A stretch of DNA of 43,751 nt, taken from the NCBI GenBank assembly GCA_902564785.1, contig CACFCI010000004.1, forward strand, positions 1-43,751. The letters run 5' to 3'. The notes beneath the pieces were generated by a model that saw only the letters and a program-made list of their open reading frames with translations, made no database searches and had not been told where the DNA came from. The stretch comes from an uncultured Pelagibacteraceae bacterium (GTDB taxonomy: Bacteria > Pseudomonadota > Alphaproteobacteria > Pelagibacterales > Pelagibacteraceae). The position numbers were made by a program, and so were the translations under genes. Positions 1 through 9,712 of this stretch are shown one piece after another (position 1 is the first letter of the stretch; each line of letters begins with the position of its first letter).

Positions 1-294
1 ATTTCAATATTATTAATTTCAATTTTGTTAAGTGCTTGTTCAGAATCTTCTAGTAAAGAGGATGCTGTTGTTAAAGGATTAATGGAAGATCAAAAAATAA
101 GTAAAAAACAGGCAAAATGTTTGATTAAAGAGACCAAACCCTTAGTTAAAAAAGATGAATGGAATACATACGTTGAAATGTGGAATGAGAGAGAAAAGGG
201 CACATATAAAATGAATGACAATGATATGGATACTTTACTGGCTGTTGGATTTTCTATGATAAGTATTGGTAAAAAATGTAATGTAACTTTCTAA
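1..294 (+). CDS. Small lipoprotein of unknown function (5' end cut by window)
   Basis: The reading frame is open from the first base, so the true start lies outside the window. The visible N-terminus is a run of Ile/Leu/Ser followed by LLSAC, a signal peptidase II lipobox, so the protein is probably lipidated on that Cys and membrane anchored. The mature part is about 78 residues, charged, with two further cysteines (in AKCLI and KKCNV) that could form a disulfide in the periplasm. I do not recognise a family. The next gene is convergent and also encodes a lipoprotein. Confidence 0.6.
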   Translation: MSILLISILLSACSESSSKEDAVVKGLMEDQKISKKQAKCLIKETKPLVKKDEWNTYVEMWNEREKGTYKMNDNDMDTLLAVGFSMISIGKKCNVTF

Positions 295-370
295 CCATTC
301 AAAGAAAAAATTTAATAAAATTAATATAAATTAAATTCTTATTAATGAGTGATGATATTTTATTAACTAT

Positions 371-1042
371 CTATTTTTTAATATAAAAAATTGGAGTCCA
401 TGAATTTAATTGTAAATGTGCAGCATTTACATTTGAGCTAATTATAGAAATATTTTCCCTTTTTTTCATTTTATACTCTGTTCTGTAAACAATTGGTTTT
501 GAATCAACATAACTTGGGTAAACTACTACATTTACTTCTTCAAGATCATTATTCAAATTTAATTTGAATTTACTTTCCTCTAAAGAAAGATTTTGGAATG
601 TTTGATTTTCAATATAAGAACTTAAATTTTTAAATAAACTATTATTTAAAATTAAATAAACATTTACCACATTTTTATCCTCAAATGTTTTACTTAAATA
701 ACCTACTAAACTTTGATTGGATTTATTAAATGTTTCTTGACTATTAGTTACAGGAACTTGAACTTTAGAAGTAACATAGTCCATAAAATCATCTGATGAT
801 GTATTGCAGTTTAAAAAATTATATTCTAAAAAGTAACTTTTTAAAGTTTCATTTAATTCATTCAAACCTTCAGTGCAGGAAGTGACTTGAAATTTAATTT
901 CCATTGGAAAAGTTAATGTATTTCCTTGCTCAGAAACTTTTATCAAATCAGATGTGTATAAATCTCCATAGAAATCTATTTTACATGCTGACAAGAATGG
1001 AATTATAATAAATATCAATAAAATTTTTTTTAATTTAGACAT
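371..1042 (-). CDS. Lipoprotein of unknown function
   Basis: A 223-residue protein beginning with MSKLKK, a hydrophobic core and the lipobox LSAC at residues 17-20. This is a clear type II signal, so it is probably anchored in the inner or outer membrane facing the periplasm. The mature domain starts KIDFYGDLYTSDL and is Asn/Ser/Leu rich, with two cysteines (VTSC and LNCNTS) spaced so that a disulfide is possible, and no further membrane segment. I do not recognise the family with confidence. It is convergent with the cut-off lipoprotein gene and divergent from the MORN gene, so it is probably transcribed alone. It may belong to a variable locus beside groEL. Confidence 0.7.
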   Translation of the reverse strand: MSKLKKILLIFIIIPFLSACKIDFYGDLYTSDLIKVSEQGNTLTFPMEIKFQVTSCTEGLNELNETLKSYFLEYNFLNCNTSSDDFMDYVTSKVQVPVTNSQETFNKSNQSLVGYLSKTFEDKNVVNVYLILNNSLFKNLSSYIENQTFQNLSLEESKFKLNLNNDLEEVNVVVYPSYVDSKPIVYRTEYKMKKRENISIISSNVNAAHLQLNSWTPIFYIKK

Positions 1043-1124
1043 AAATTCGTAGCATAAATTTTAAATGGGCGTTCTGTAACTCGGTCGCCTTATTGATAAC
1101 CTACATTTAATCCCATCTATTGTA

Positions 1125-1138
1125 AAGTGTCTGCTATT
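1125..1138 (+). repeat. 14-bp direct repeat, left copy
   Basis: The sequence AAGTGTCTGCTATT occurs here and again, identical and in the same orientation, just after the MORN gene. A shortened copy of its core, GTGTCTGCT, follows at 1141-1149, 14 bases after the first core, so the left side looks like an imperfect tandem duplication. The copies bracket the MORN gene and contain more G and C than the surrounding intergenic DNA. They may be footprints of an insertion or recombination event; I cannot assign them to a known element. Confidence 0.6.
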
Positions 1139-1179
1139 TGGTGTCTGCTCTTTTTACTTAAATTTGCTATGGTGAATTA

Positions 1180-2178
1180 ATGAAAAAACTATTTTTATAC
1201 ATTTTTCTACTAGTGGTATTTTCTTCTACAGTTCATGCGCTACCTTTATGCAAAGGTGAAAATAAATATAAATTATTTAAATCAAAAAAATGGCACAAAT
1301 GTACTGGAGTTGAAAAACAAGGCGAACACAAATATGAAGGTGAATTTAAAAATGGAAAATTTGATGGTCAAGGGACTTTGTTCTGGATTACAGGAGGAAA
1401 ATATACTGGTGAGTGGAAAGGTGGTCTTCAAGAGGGATATGGAATTTATACTTCATCTGATGGCAAGTATAGCTTTAATGGAGAATGGGAAAAAGGCAAA
1501 AGAGTGATGGGTATTACAAAATATTCAGATGGAAAAATTGTTAGCGAAATTTATGTTGATGATAAAAAAGTTAATTGGAGTTTTAAAAAAAATATTTCAG
1601 ATGGAGAAACAACATATATATATCCTAACTCCGGAAACAAATATGTTGGAGATTTTAAAAATGGTTTTGAACATGGAAAAGGAACTTTCATAACTAGCGA
1701 TAACAATAAGAAATATGTTGGAGAATTTAAATATGGTTTTAGACATGGAAGCGGAACGCTTGCTTTATACAAGTCGGATAATCACTTACCCTACTTATTT
1801 TATGATGGAGAATGGAAATATGATCAAAAAAATGGACAAGGAGAAGAGGAATATGCAAATGGATCTAAACATATTGGGAATTTCATAAATGGTAAAATTG
1901 AGGGGGATGGAACATTTATATTTTCAAATCGAGATAAATGTAGTGGATATTGGAAAAATGGATTAGTAAGTCTATCATCATCTGATTACAAAAAAAAACA
2001 GAGAATTTATAAAGAGATAGAAAGATTAGAAAAAAAAACTCAATGGATAGTTAAAAAGAAAGATAAATCAGAAGAAGAGCAGGAAAAAATAAAAGAAGAA
2101 ATTAAAAAAGAAATAAATGAATTAATGAGTGAAGTGCCAGTTCTCTCAGAAAATTGTAATGAATTTGTAAAAAAATAA
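1180..2178 (+). CDS. Secreted MORN-repeat protein
   Basis: A 332-residue protein with a Sec signal peptide (hydrophobic residues about 4-16, likely cut after VHA at 20). It has about eight MORN repeats of the form YxGEFKNGxxxGxGT, near residues 52-68, 75-90, 98-110, 155-170, 179-194, 208-224, 231-247 and 254-262. A Lys/Glu-rich coiled coil follows at about 270-315, then a short tail. MORN repeats form elongated beta-hairpin sheets and often serve as scaffolds or lipid- and protein-contact surfaces; no catalytic domain is visible. Its partner and role are unknown. The gene stands alone between a divergent lipoprotein gene and the convergent groEL, and is bracketed by a 14-bp direct repeat, so it may be an accessory cassette. 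The ATG is followed directly by a good signal peptide, which supports this start. Confidence 0.85.
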   Translation: MKKLFLYIFLLVVFSSTVHALPLCKGENKYKLFKSKKWHKCTGVEKQGEHKYEGEFKNGKFDGQGTLFWITGGKYTGEWKGGLQEGYGIYTSSDGKYSFNGEWEKGKRVMGITKYSDGKIVSEIYVDDKKVNWSFKKNISDGETTYIYPNSGNKYVGDFKNGFEHGKGTFITSDNNKKYVGEFKYGFRHGSGTLALYKSDNHLPYLFYDGEWKYDQKNGQGEEEYANGSKHIGNFINGKIEGDGTFIFSNRDKCSGYWKNGLVSLSSSDYKKKQRIYKEIERLEKKTQWIVKKKDKSEEEQEKIKEEIKKEINELMSEVPVLSENCNEFVKK

Positions 2179-2181
2179 TTT

Positions 2182-2195
2182 AAGTGTCTGCTATT
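2182..2195 (+). repeat. 14-bp direct repeat, right copy
   Basis: This is an exact copy of AAGTGTCTGCTATT from upstream of the MORN gene, placed three bases after the MORN stop codon. See the left copy. Confidence 0.6.
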
Positions 2196-2291
2196 AAAAA
2201 TAAAAAATTTATTAATGGACTGGGAATTCACGGAAGCAAAGAACATTGTTTAGACATTGCAAAGACATTGTAGATTTTTCAGACAGGTAAA

Positions 2292-2319
2292 AAAAAGGGC
2301 AGTAAAAACTGCCCTTTTT
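2292..2319 (-). terminator. Rho-independent terminator of groESL
   Basis: The inverted repeat AAAAAGGGCAGT / ACTGCCCTTTTT has a 4-base loop and a GC-rich core, and on the minus strand it is followed by a run of eight T. It lies 25 bases past the groEL stop codon, the expected place for the end of the groES-groEL transcript. On the plus strand the T run is shorter, so it may also stop transcription from the MORN gene. It is the clearest terminator in the window. Confidence 0.85.
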
Positions 2320-2343
2320 GAATATTTTATTGGGTCGGAATTT

Positions 2344-4020
<1,677 letters not shown>

Positions 4021-4030
4021 TTACAATTAT

Positions 4031-4321
4031 TTACTTACTTGAAATACCCATAATGTCTGACTCTTTCATTATGCTATACTCTTTTCCGTCAATTTTAACT
4101 TCAGTACCTGACCATTTGCCAAATAAAACTTTGTCGCCGACTTTTACATCCATTGGAATTATTTTTCCGTCATCTGTTTTTGCGCCACCACCTATAGCCA
4201 CAACCTTACCTTCTTGAGGTTTTTCTTGAGCTGTGTCAGGGATAATTATTCCTCCAGCAGTTTTTTCACTACTGTCCAATACTTCGATTAAAACTCTATC
4301 ATGTAACGGTTTAAACTTCAT
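4031..4321 (-). CDS. groES: Co-chaperonin GroES (10 kDa)
   Basis: GroES is the heptameric lid of GroEL. The protein is 96 residues when started at [13 protein letters not shown]. The frame is open 13 codons further upstream, but this ATG has AGGAG five bases before it and matches the family N-terminus, so I chose it. The mobile loop ([19 protein letters not shown]) and the following GKVVAIGGG segment are typical, as is the C-terminal [13 protein letters not shown]. It is the first gene of the groES-groEL operon and lies behind a heat-shock-like promoter. Confidence 0.98.
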   Translation of the reverse strand: MKFKPLHDRVLIEVLDSSEKTAGGIIIPDTAQEKPQEGKVVAIGGGAKTDDGKIIPMDVKVGDKVLFGKWSGTEVKIDGKEYSIMKESDIMGISSK

Positions 4322-4358
4322 AAATTCTCCTTTATAAATCTTTATAAATATGGACTTC

Positions 4359-4386
4359 ATATAGATATTTCACCGTCTATTTCAAG
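4359..4386 (-). promoter_or_regulatory. Putative sigma-32 (RpoH) promoter of groESL
   Basis: On the minus strand, CTTGAAA (4386-4380) equals the sigma-32 -35 consensus. Thirteen bases later comes ATCTATAT (4366-4359), which matches the last part of the CCCCATNT -10 consensus but lacks its C run. It lies about 40-65 bases before the groES start. I find no CIRCE operator (TTAGCACTC-N9-GAGTGCTAA) in this intergenic region, so HrcA control is not indicated here. This is an inference from sequence match only. Confidence 0.5.
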
Positions 4387-4455
4387 ATGAGAAACTCTTT
4401 GGGGAATATTAATATTGTTAGTAAATTCAGGATTTTATGGTTTATACCTTAAAAT

Positions 4456-5274
4456 ATGACCAAAAATTTAGATTTAAGTGGCCTAAAATCAATCGCTGAT
4501 AATTATGACCTTTTTTATATAGACTTATGGGGCGTCATTCATAATGGAATTAATCTTCATGAGCAGGCAGTAAATGTTTTAGTAGAGCTTTTAAAAAAAA
4601 AGAAAATGTTTGTACTTTTAACCAACGCACCTAGACCAAATAAAACAGTTAAAGATTTTTTAAAAAAAATGGGCATGGATAAAGTTCTTCGAGACCATGT
4701 TTTTACTTCTGGTGAAGCCGCTTTGAATTATTTAAAAAAATTTTTTTTACTAAAAAAATTTTATCATATTGGTCCACCAAAAGATAATGATCTTTTTTAT
4801 TTATTTGAAAATAATAGATGTGATAATCTTAAAGATAGTGAATATTTATTATGCACTGGGTTATTTGATGGTCATGAGAATGATTTAACATATTATAAAA
4901 ATTTGCTTGAAAACCATATTAACAAAAAAATGATTTGTACTAATCCAGATTTAATAGTAGATCGTGGAAATATTAGAGAGCTGTGTGCTGGTTCTGTTGC
5001 TATGGTTTTTGAAAAAATGGGTGGAAAAGTAGTTTACTTTGGAAAACCACACCCAGAGGTTTATAATTTATCAATTGATAACAATAATAAAAAAATATTA
5101 GCAATTGGTGATAATTTAAATACTGATATTAGAGGAGCAAATCTTTTAAATTATGATTCATTATTAATTTCAAATGGAATACATAGGGAAGAAATTAAAA
5201 ATAAAGGCATCCAAAAAGTTGCTAGAGAATATGAATCAATAGTTAATTTTATTCAGTCTGATTTAAAATGGTAA
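4456..5274 (+). CDS. HAD-superfamily class IIA hydrolase (TIGR01459-type)
   Basis: A 272-residue cytoplasmic phosphatase-like protein. Motif I is YIDLWGVIHNG near residues 21-31, with the nucleophile Asp23. The Trp two residues later, in place of the usual second Asp, is characteristic of this NagD-like alphaproteobacterial subfamily. The Thr motif is LLTNAPRP near 54-61, and the metal-binding motif IV is GDNLNTDIRGAN near 217-228. GKPHPEVYN matches the class IIA GKP signature. The substrate is unknown. It is divergent from groES and overlaps the start of ribF by seven bases, so it is probably translated together with it. Confidence 0.88.
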   Translation: MTKNLDLSGLKSIADNYDLFYIDLWGVIHNGINLHEQAVNVLVELLKKKKMFVLLTNAPRPNKTVKDFLKKMGMDKVLRDHVFTSGEAALNYLKKFFLLKKFYHIGPPKDNDLFYLFENNRCDNLKDSEYLLCTGLFDGHENDLTYYKNLLENHINKKMICTNPDLIVDRGNIRELCAGSVAMVFEKMGGKVVYFGKPHPEVYNLSIDNNNKKILAIGDNLNTDIRGANLLNYDSLLISNGIHREEIKNKGIQKVAREYESIVNFIQSDLKW

Positions 5275-6191
5275 AACAATATTTTAATTTTAAAATACAA
5301 AAAAAACATAAAGGATCTATTATTTTAATAGGTAACTTCGATGGTTTACATTTGGGTCATCAAAAGTTATTTCGGGTAGCACAATCATATAAGAAAAAAT
5401 ACAGGTTAAAAATTGGTGTTATAAATTTTGATCCAATGCCAAAAATGTTTTTTAATAAATCGCTTAAAAATTTTAGACTTTCAAATATTTCTCAAAAAAA
5501 CCAATTACTTGATAACTCTAAAGTAGACTTTGTTATAACTAAAAAATTTGATAAAAAATTTGCAAAAACTAAAGCATTAAAATTTATAAAAGAAATTTTG
5601 AATAAAAAACTAAATGCAAAGTTTATTTTTGTAAGTAACAATTTTAGATTTGGAAATAAAAGAGAAGGAGATGTTAATTTATTAATTAAATATGAAAAAA
5701 ATTTTAATTACAAAGTTATTAAGCCAAAACCATTAATTAAAAATAAAAAAATTGTATCCTCATCATTAATTAGAAGTCTTTTAGAGAATGGTTTTTTAGA
5801 GAAGGCAAATAAACTTTTAGATAGAAGTTGGACTATGGAAGGAATTGTAAAAAAGGGAAGACAAATTGGAAAAAAAATTGGTTTTCCAACATGCAACATA
5901 GATATTCAAAATTATGTCCTAGCAAAACCAGGAGTCTACGCTGTTAAAGTTTTAAGAGAAAATAATACCAAATATATAAAAGGAATTGCTAATCTTGGAT
6001 ATAGGCCGACATTTAATCAAAATAAAATATTATTAGAAGTTCATTTATTTAATTTTTCTGGAAATCTTTACAATAAGCTTTTATCAGTAGAGTTTTTAAA
6101 GTTTATAAGAAAAGAAAAAAAATTTAGAAATGTTAATCAATTAAAAGCACAAATAAAAAGAGATTTAAATATTGCAAAAAAGACTAAATGA
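5268..6191 (+). CDS. ribF: Bifunctional riboflavin kinase / FAD synthetase
   Basis: This enzyme converts riboflavin to FMN and then to FAD. The 307 residues hold an N-terminal nucleotidyltransferase domain with GNFDGLHLGH at about 22-31, and a C-terminal riboflavin kinase domain with GRQIGKKIGFPTCNI at about 197-212, followed by PGVYAVKV. Length and domain order are standard. The start overlaps the HAD gene by seven bases, and its stop overlaps the ileS start (ATGA), so the three are translationally coupled. Lysine and asparagine are frequent, as in the rest of this AT-rich window. Confidence 0.97.
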   Translation: MVKQYFNFKIQKKHKGSIILIGNFDGLHLGHQKLFRVAQSYKKKYRLKIGVINFDPMPKMFFNKSLKNFRLSNISQKNQLLDNSKVDFVITKKFDKKFAKTKALKFIKEILNKKLNAKFIFVSNNFRFGNKREGDVNLLIKYEKNFNYKVIKPKPLIKNKKIVSSSLIRSLLENGFLEKANKLLDRSWTMEGIVKKGRQIGKKIGFPTCNIDIQNYVLAKPGVYAVKVLRENNTKYIKGIANLGYRPTFNQNKILLEVHLFNFSGNLYNKLLSVEFLKFIRKEKKFRNVNQLKAQIKRDLNIAKKTK

Positions 6192-8904
6192 CTAAAACAC
6201 AAATAAATCTGCCAAAAACAGCTTTTTCAATGAAAGCTAATTTACCAACAAGAGAACCAGAAATTTTAAATTATTGGCAAAAAATAAACCTCTATGAAGA
6301 AATTAGAAAATCAAGCAAAGGAAAGAAAAATTTGTTCTACATGATGGCCCACCTTACGCAAACGGAAATATCCACATGGGAACAGCACTAAATAAAATTC
6401 TTAAGGATATAATCGTAAAATTTCATCAAATGGATGGAAAAAACTCAATATATGTTCCAGGGTGGGATTGTCATGGCTTACCTATCGAATGGAAAATTGA
6501 GGAACTGTATAAAAAAAATAAAAAAAATAAAAACGAAGTTCCAATAGTTGAGTTTAGAAAAGAATGTAGAGCATTTGCAGAAAAATGGATTGAAGTTCAT
6601 AAAAGTCAATTTAAAAGACTAGGTGTTGTTGGTGATTGGGAAAATTATTACTCAACAATGAGCTTTGATGCAGAAGCACAGATAGTTAGAGAGCTTGGTA
6701 AATTTTTAAAGGAAGGGAGTCTATATAGAGGTTTTAAACCAGTTTTATGGTCAACAGTTGAAAAAACAGCACTTGCAGATGCTGAGGTAGAGTATCAAGA
6801 TCATAAATCAGATACGATCTATACGTCATTTAAAGTTAAATCGTCAAATTTGAAAGATTTAGTTGGAGTAGAAATAGTTATATGGACTACAACCCCATGG
6901 ACAATACCAGCTAATAAAGCTTTAGCATTTAACGAGTCGCTTGATTATGTAATTTTGGAAATAAATGATGAAGGTGATTTTAAAAACAGAAAAATTGTCA
7001 TAGCTGATGCTCGACTAGAATCATTTTTAAAAGAGTGTAAGTTAAAAAATTATAAAAAAATTCATACATTTAAAGGAAAAGAATTTAAGAACACAATTTG
7101 CTGTCACCCTTTTTTAAATCTTGGTTATGATCATGATATCCCAATGCTGGAAGCAAGATTTGTAACAACCGAACAAGGAACTGGAGTTGTTCACTGTGCA
7201 CCTAGCCATGGACCTGATGATTTCAATCTATGTTTGAACAATGGTATTAAGGCTATTGAAACAGTTGATGGAGATGGAAAGTATACAAATAATGTTAAAT
7301 TGTTTGAGGGAATTCATATTTTTAAGGCAAATCCTATTGTAATTGAAAAACTTAAAGAACAAAAAAATTTACTATTAAATAGTAATCTAATTCATTCATA
7401 TCCACATTCATGGAGATCTAAAGCTCCACTTGTTCATAGAGCTACACCACAATGGTTTATTTCAATGGAAAGTCATAAATTAAGAGATAAAGCATTAAAG
7501 TCCATTGATGAAACCATTTTTTATCCAAGCAAAGGTAAAGAAAGATTAAAATCAATGATAGAAACAAGACCTGATTGGTGTGTATCAAGACAAAGAGTTT
7601 GGGGAGTACCCCTTCCAATTTTTGTGAACAAAAAAACAGAAGAAATTTTAGCTGATGATGAAGTTATAGAAAATATTGCATCAATTTATGAAAAAGAAGG
7701 TTCTGATTGTTGGTTTTCTGATGATCCACAAAGATTTTTAGGGAACAAGTATAAATCTGAAGATTTTGAAAAATTGAGTGATATTGTTGAGGTATGGTTT
7801 GATAGTGGCTCCACTCATTCATTTGTTTTAGAAAAAAGAGATGACTTAAAATGGCCAGCATCAATGTATTTAGAGGGATCAGATCAGCACAGGGGCTGGT
7901 TTCATTCATCATTATTGGAGTCCTGTGGAACTAGAGGCAGAGCTCCATTTGAATCAATTTTATCTCATGGTTTTGTTGTAGATGGCAAAGGTTTAAAGAT
8001 GTCTAAATCGTTAGGAAATGTCATTGCACCTGAAGATATTTTAAAAAAATATGGAGCTGATATTTTAAGGATATGGGTTGCATCATCAAATTATGCAGAA
8101 GACTTAAGAATAGATTATTCAATATTAGATCAACATTCTGAATCTTATAGAAAAATTAGAAATACATTTCGGTACTTACTTGGAAATATAAACGATAATT
8201 TTCAAATTATTAATTTAGATGAATTAAATTTAAGTGAACTCCCTGAATTAGAGCAGTATATGTTGCATAAAATTTTAGTATTAAATGATAAATTTAAAAA
8301 ATATTTTAATAATTATGATTTTCATAATTTATACAAAGAGCTACTAAATTTTTGTACTGTAGATCTTTCTGCTTTTTATTTTGATATTAGAAAAGACTGT
8401 CTTTATTGTGATGACATAGAATCAAAAAAAAGGAAATCAACAATTAAAATCCTTAATATCATTCTAAATGCTCTTTTAAAGTGGTTTGCTCCAATATTAT
8501 CTTTTACAACTGAAGAAATTTATAAATTATTATTTACAGAAAAAAAAAGTATTCATTTAGAAAAATTTTTAGAAATTCCCACTAAATTTAAAAATGAAAA
8601 AATAAATGAAAAATGGAACCAACTAATTAAAATTAGGAATATTTGTAATATTAGTATAGAGGAGAAAAGATCAAGTAAAGATATTGGATCTAGTTTAGAG
8701 GCTGACTTAAAAATACAATTAAATAAAAAATTGAAAGAATTTACTGAGAATGTAGACTTTTCTGAAATTTGCATTACCTCAAAAGCTGAGGTTGATTATA
8801 AAGATGATATTGAGACAATTGCAATAACAAGTAAAGCAAAAGGAACTAAGTGTCCAGTTTGTTGGAAAATAAATGAGGGTTCTTGTCCAAGACATCCTCT
8901 ATGA
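6188..8904 (+). CDS. ileS: Isoleucyl-tRNA synthetase, frame broken by a 1-base deletion
   Basis: It charges tRNA-Ile and is essential in nearly all bacteria. The frame runs from the ATG that overlaps ribF to the A run at 6326-6330. There it must shift: adding one A gives an uninterrupted protein of about 905 residues, with [20 protein letters not shown] (HIGH-type motif) right after the break. Downstream are the editing domain, [10 protein letters not shown] (KMSKS loop), the anticodon-binding domain and the C-terminal zinc motif [16 protein letters not shown]. Without repair the first piece stops at 6391 and has only the N-terminal 67 codons. The conservation on both sides argues for a sequencing error or a very recent mutation. 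The stop overlaps lspA (ATGA). Confidence 0.95.
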
Positions 8905-9404
8905 TTATAAAAAAATTAAATAAAAACTTCTTAATTAATTTTTTGATAGTTTTATCTTTATTTTTTATTGATAGATTTTCTAAAATGTATGTAATTTATT
9001 TAGATAAAGAATTTTTCGGTTCTGAAATATTTTACTCAAAATTTTTAAATATCCGTTTGATTTGGAATGAAGGTGTTGCTTTTGGACTTTTTTCTTTTAG
9101 TGAAAAGTATTTATATAATTTAATTTCAATAATTATTGCAATTGTAATATTTTTATTATTATTCATGATAATTAAGAGTAAGGGATTAAAAAGATTTTTA
9201 CTTATATTTATCTTAGGTGGGGCAATAGGAAATTTTTACGACAGGTTAGTATATAAAGCAGTTCCTGATTTTATAGATTTCCATATCAATGATTTTCATT
9301 GGTTTATATTTAATATAGCTGACATATTTATTAGTATCGGGGTGTTTTTTGTGCTTTTATATGAAATAATTGATAATAATTCAGAGAATAATGAAAAAAA
9401 TTAA
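8901..9404 (+). CDS. lspA: Lipoprotein signal peptidase (signal peptidase II)
   Basis: This inner-membrane aspartyl protease cleaves the signal peptide of lipidated prolipoproteins. Started at the ATG that overlaps the ileS stop, it has 167 residues. A TTG-initiated extension of six codons is possible but would reach into the ileS zinc motif. Conserved elements are DRFSKM at 24-29, NEGVAFGLF at 56-64, GNFYDRL with catalytic Asp114 and FNIADIFI with catalytic Asp141. Four hydrophobic segments are visible. The next gene encodes a lipoprotein, a likely substrate, and starts inside the lspA 3' end. Confidence 0.96.
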   Translation: MIIKKLNKNFLINFLIVLSLFFIDRFSKMYVIYLDKEFFGSEIFYSKFLNIRLIWNEGVAFGLFSFSEKYLYNLISIIIAIVIFLLLFMIIKSKGLKRFLLIFILGGAIGNFYDRLVYKAVPDFIDFHINDFHWFIFNIADIFISIGVFFVLLYEIIDNNSENNEKN

Positions 9405-9708
9405 TCAAGTTATATTTATATATTTGACATTTATAATTTTAAACAGCTGTGCTGCAGTGCAAGAAGGTTTTTCATCTAATAAAAAGTCTGGTTCAGATGA
9501 ATTTTTGGTAGAAAAAAAAGCCCCATTAGTAATGCCGCCTAATTATGATGAATTACCTATGCCAAAACAAGGCAATCAAGAAATTGAGGAAAAAAATGAC
9601 AATATAAAAAAATTAATTTCTAATGATAATGAAGGTACTAATAAATCAATTTCTTCTGAAAATAATGATTCTTTAGAAAAAAATATTTTAGAGAAAATTA
9701 AAAATTAA
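9391..9708 (+). CDS. DUF3035 / BamF-like lipoprotein
   Basis: A 105-residue protein that overlaps the end of lspA by 14 bases. The signal peptide ends in the lipobox LNSC (Cys near residue 20). After it, the stretch SDEFLVEKKAPLVMPPNYDELPMP matches the core I know from alphaproteobacterial DUF3035 proteins, pattern DEFxVxxxAPLxxPPxY. Members of this family include BamF of Caulobacter, an accessory outer-membrane lipoprotein of the beta-barrel assembly machine, and the gene is often found after lspA. The remainder is short, Asn/Glu/Ser-rich and probably disordered, so this is a minimal version. I chose the start MKKINQ because it gives a normal signal peptide. The family call rests on the motif and neighbour only. 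Confidence 0.68.
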   Translation: MKKINQVIFIYLTFIILNSCAAVQEGFSSNKKSGSDEFLVEKKAPLVMPPNYDELPMPKQGNQEIEEKNDNIKKLISNDNEGTNKSISSENNDSLEKNILEKIKN

Positions 9709-9712
9709 TTAA

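Noticed and set aside
1066..1092. A GC-richer segment (GGCG ... CGCC) that might be part of an RNA.
   Set aside because: The stem is only four pairs with a long loop and no tRNA or known RNA features; no gene can be supported.
2215..2253. A 12-codon ORF MDWEFTEAKNIV that resembles the start of Phd/YefM-type antitoxins.
   Set aside because: Far too short, with no continuation in any frame and no toxin gene beside it; the likeness is to a few common residues only.
2243..2270. ACATTG occurring three times with an 11-base period before the groEL terminator.
   Set aside because: Only six bases are conserved, the spacers differ, and AT-rich DNA gives such patterns by chance.
6188..6391. A separate 67-residue gene before ileS.
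   Set aside because: Its sequence is the normal N-terminus of IleS up to the frameshift; it is not an independent protein.
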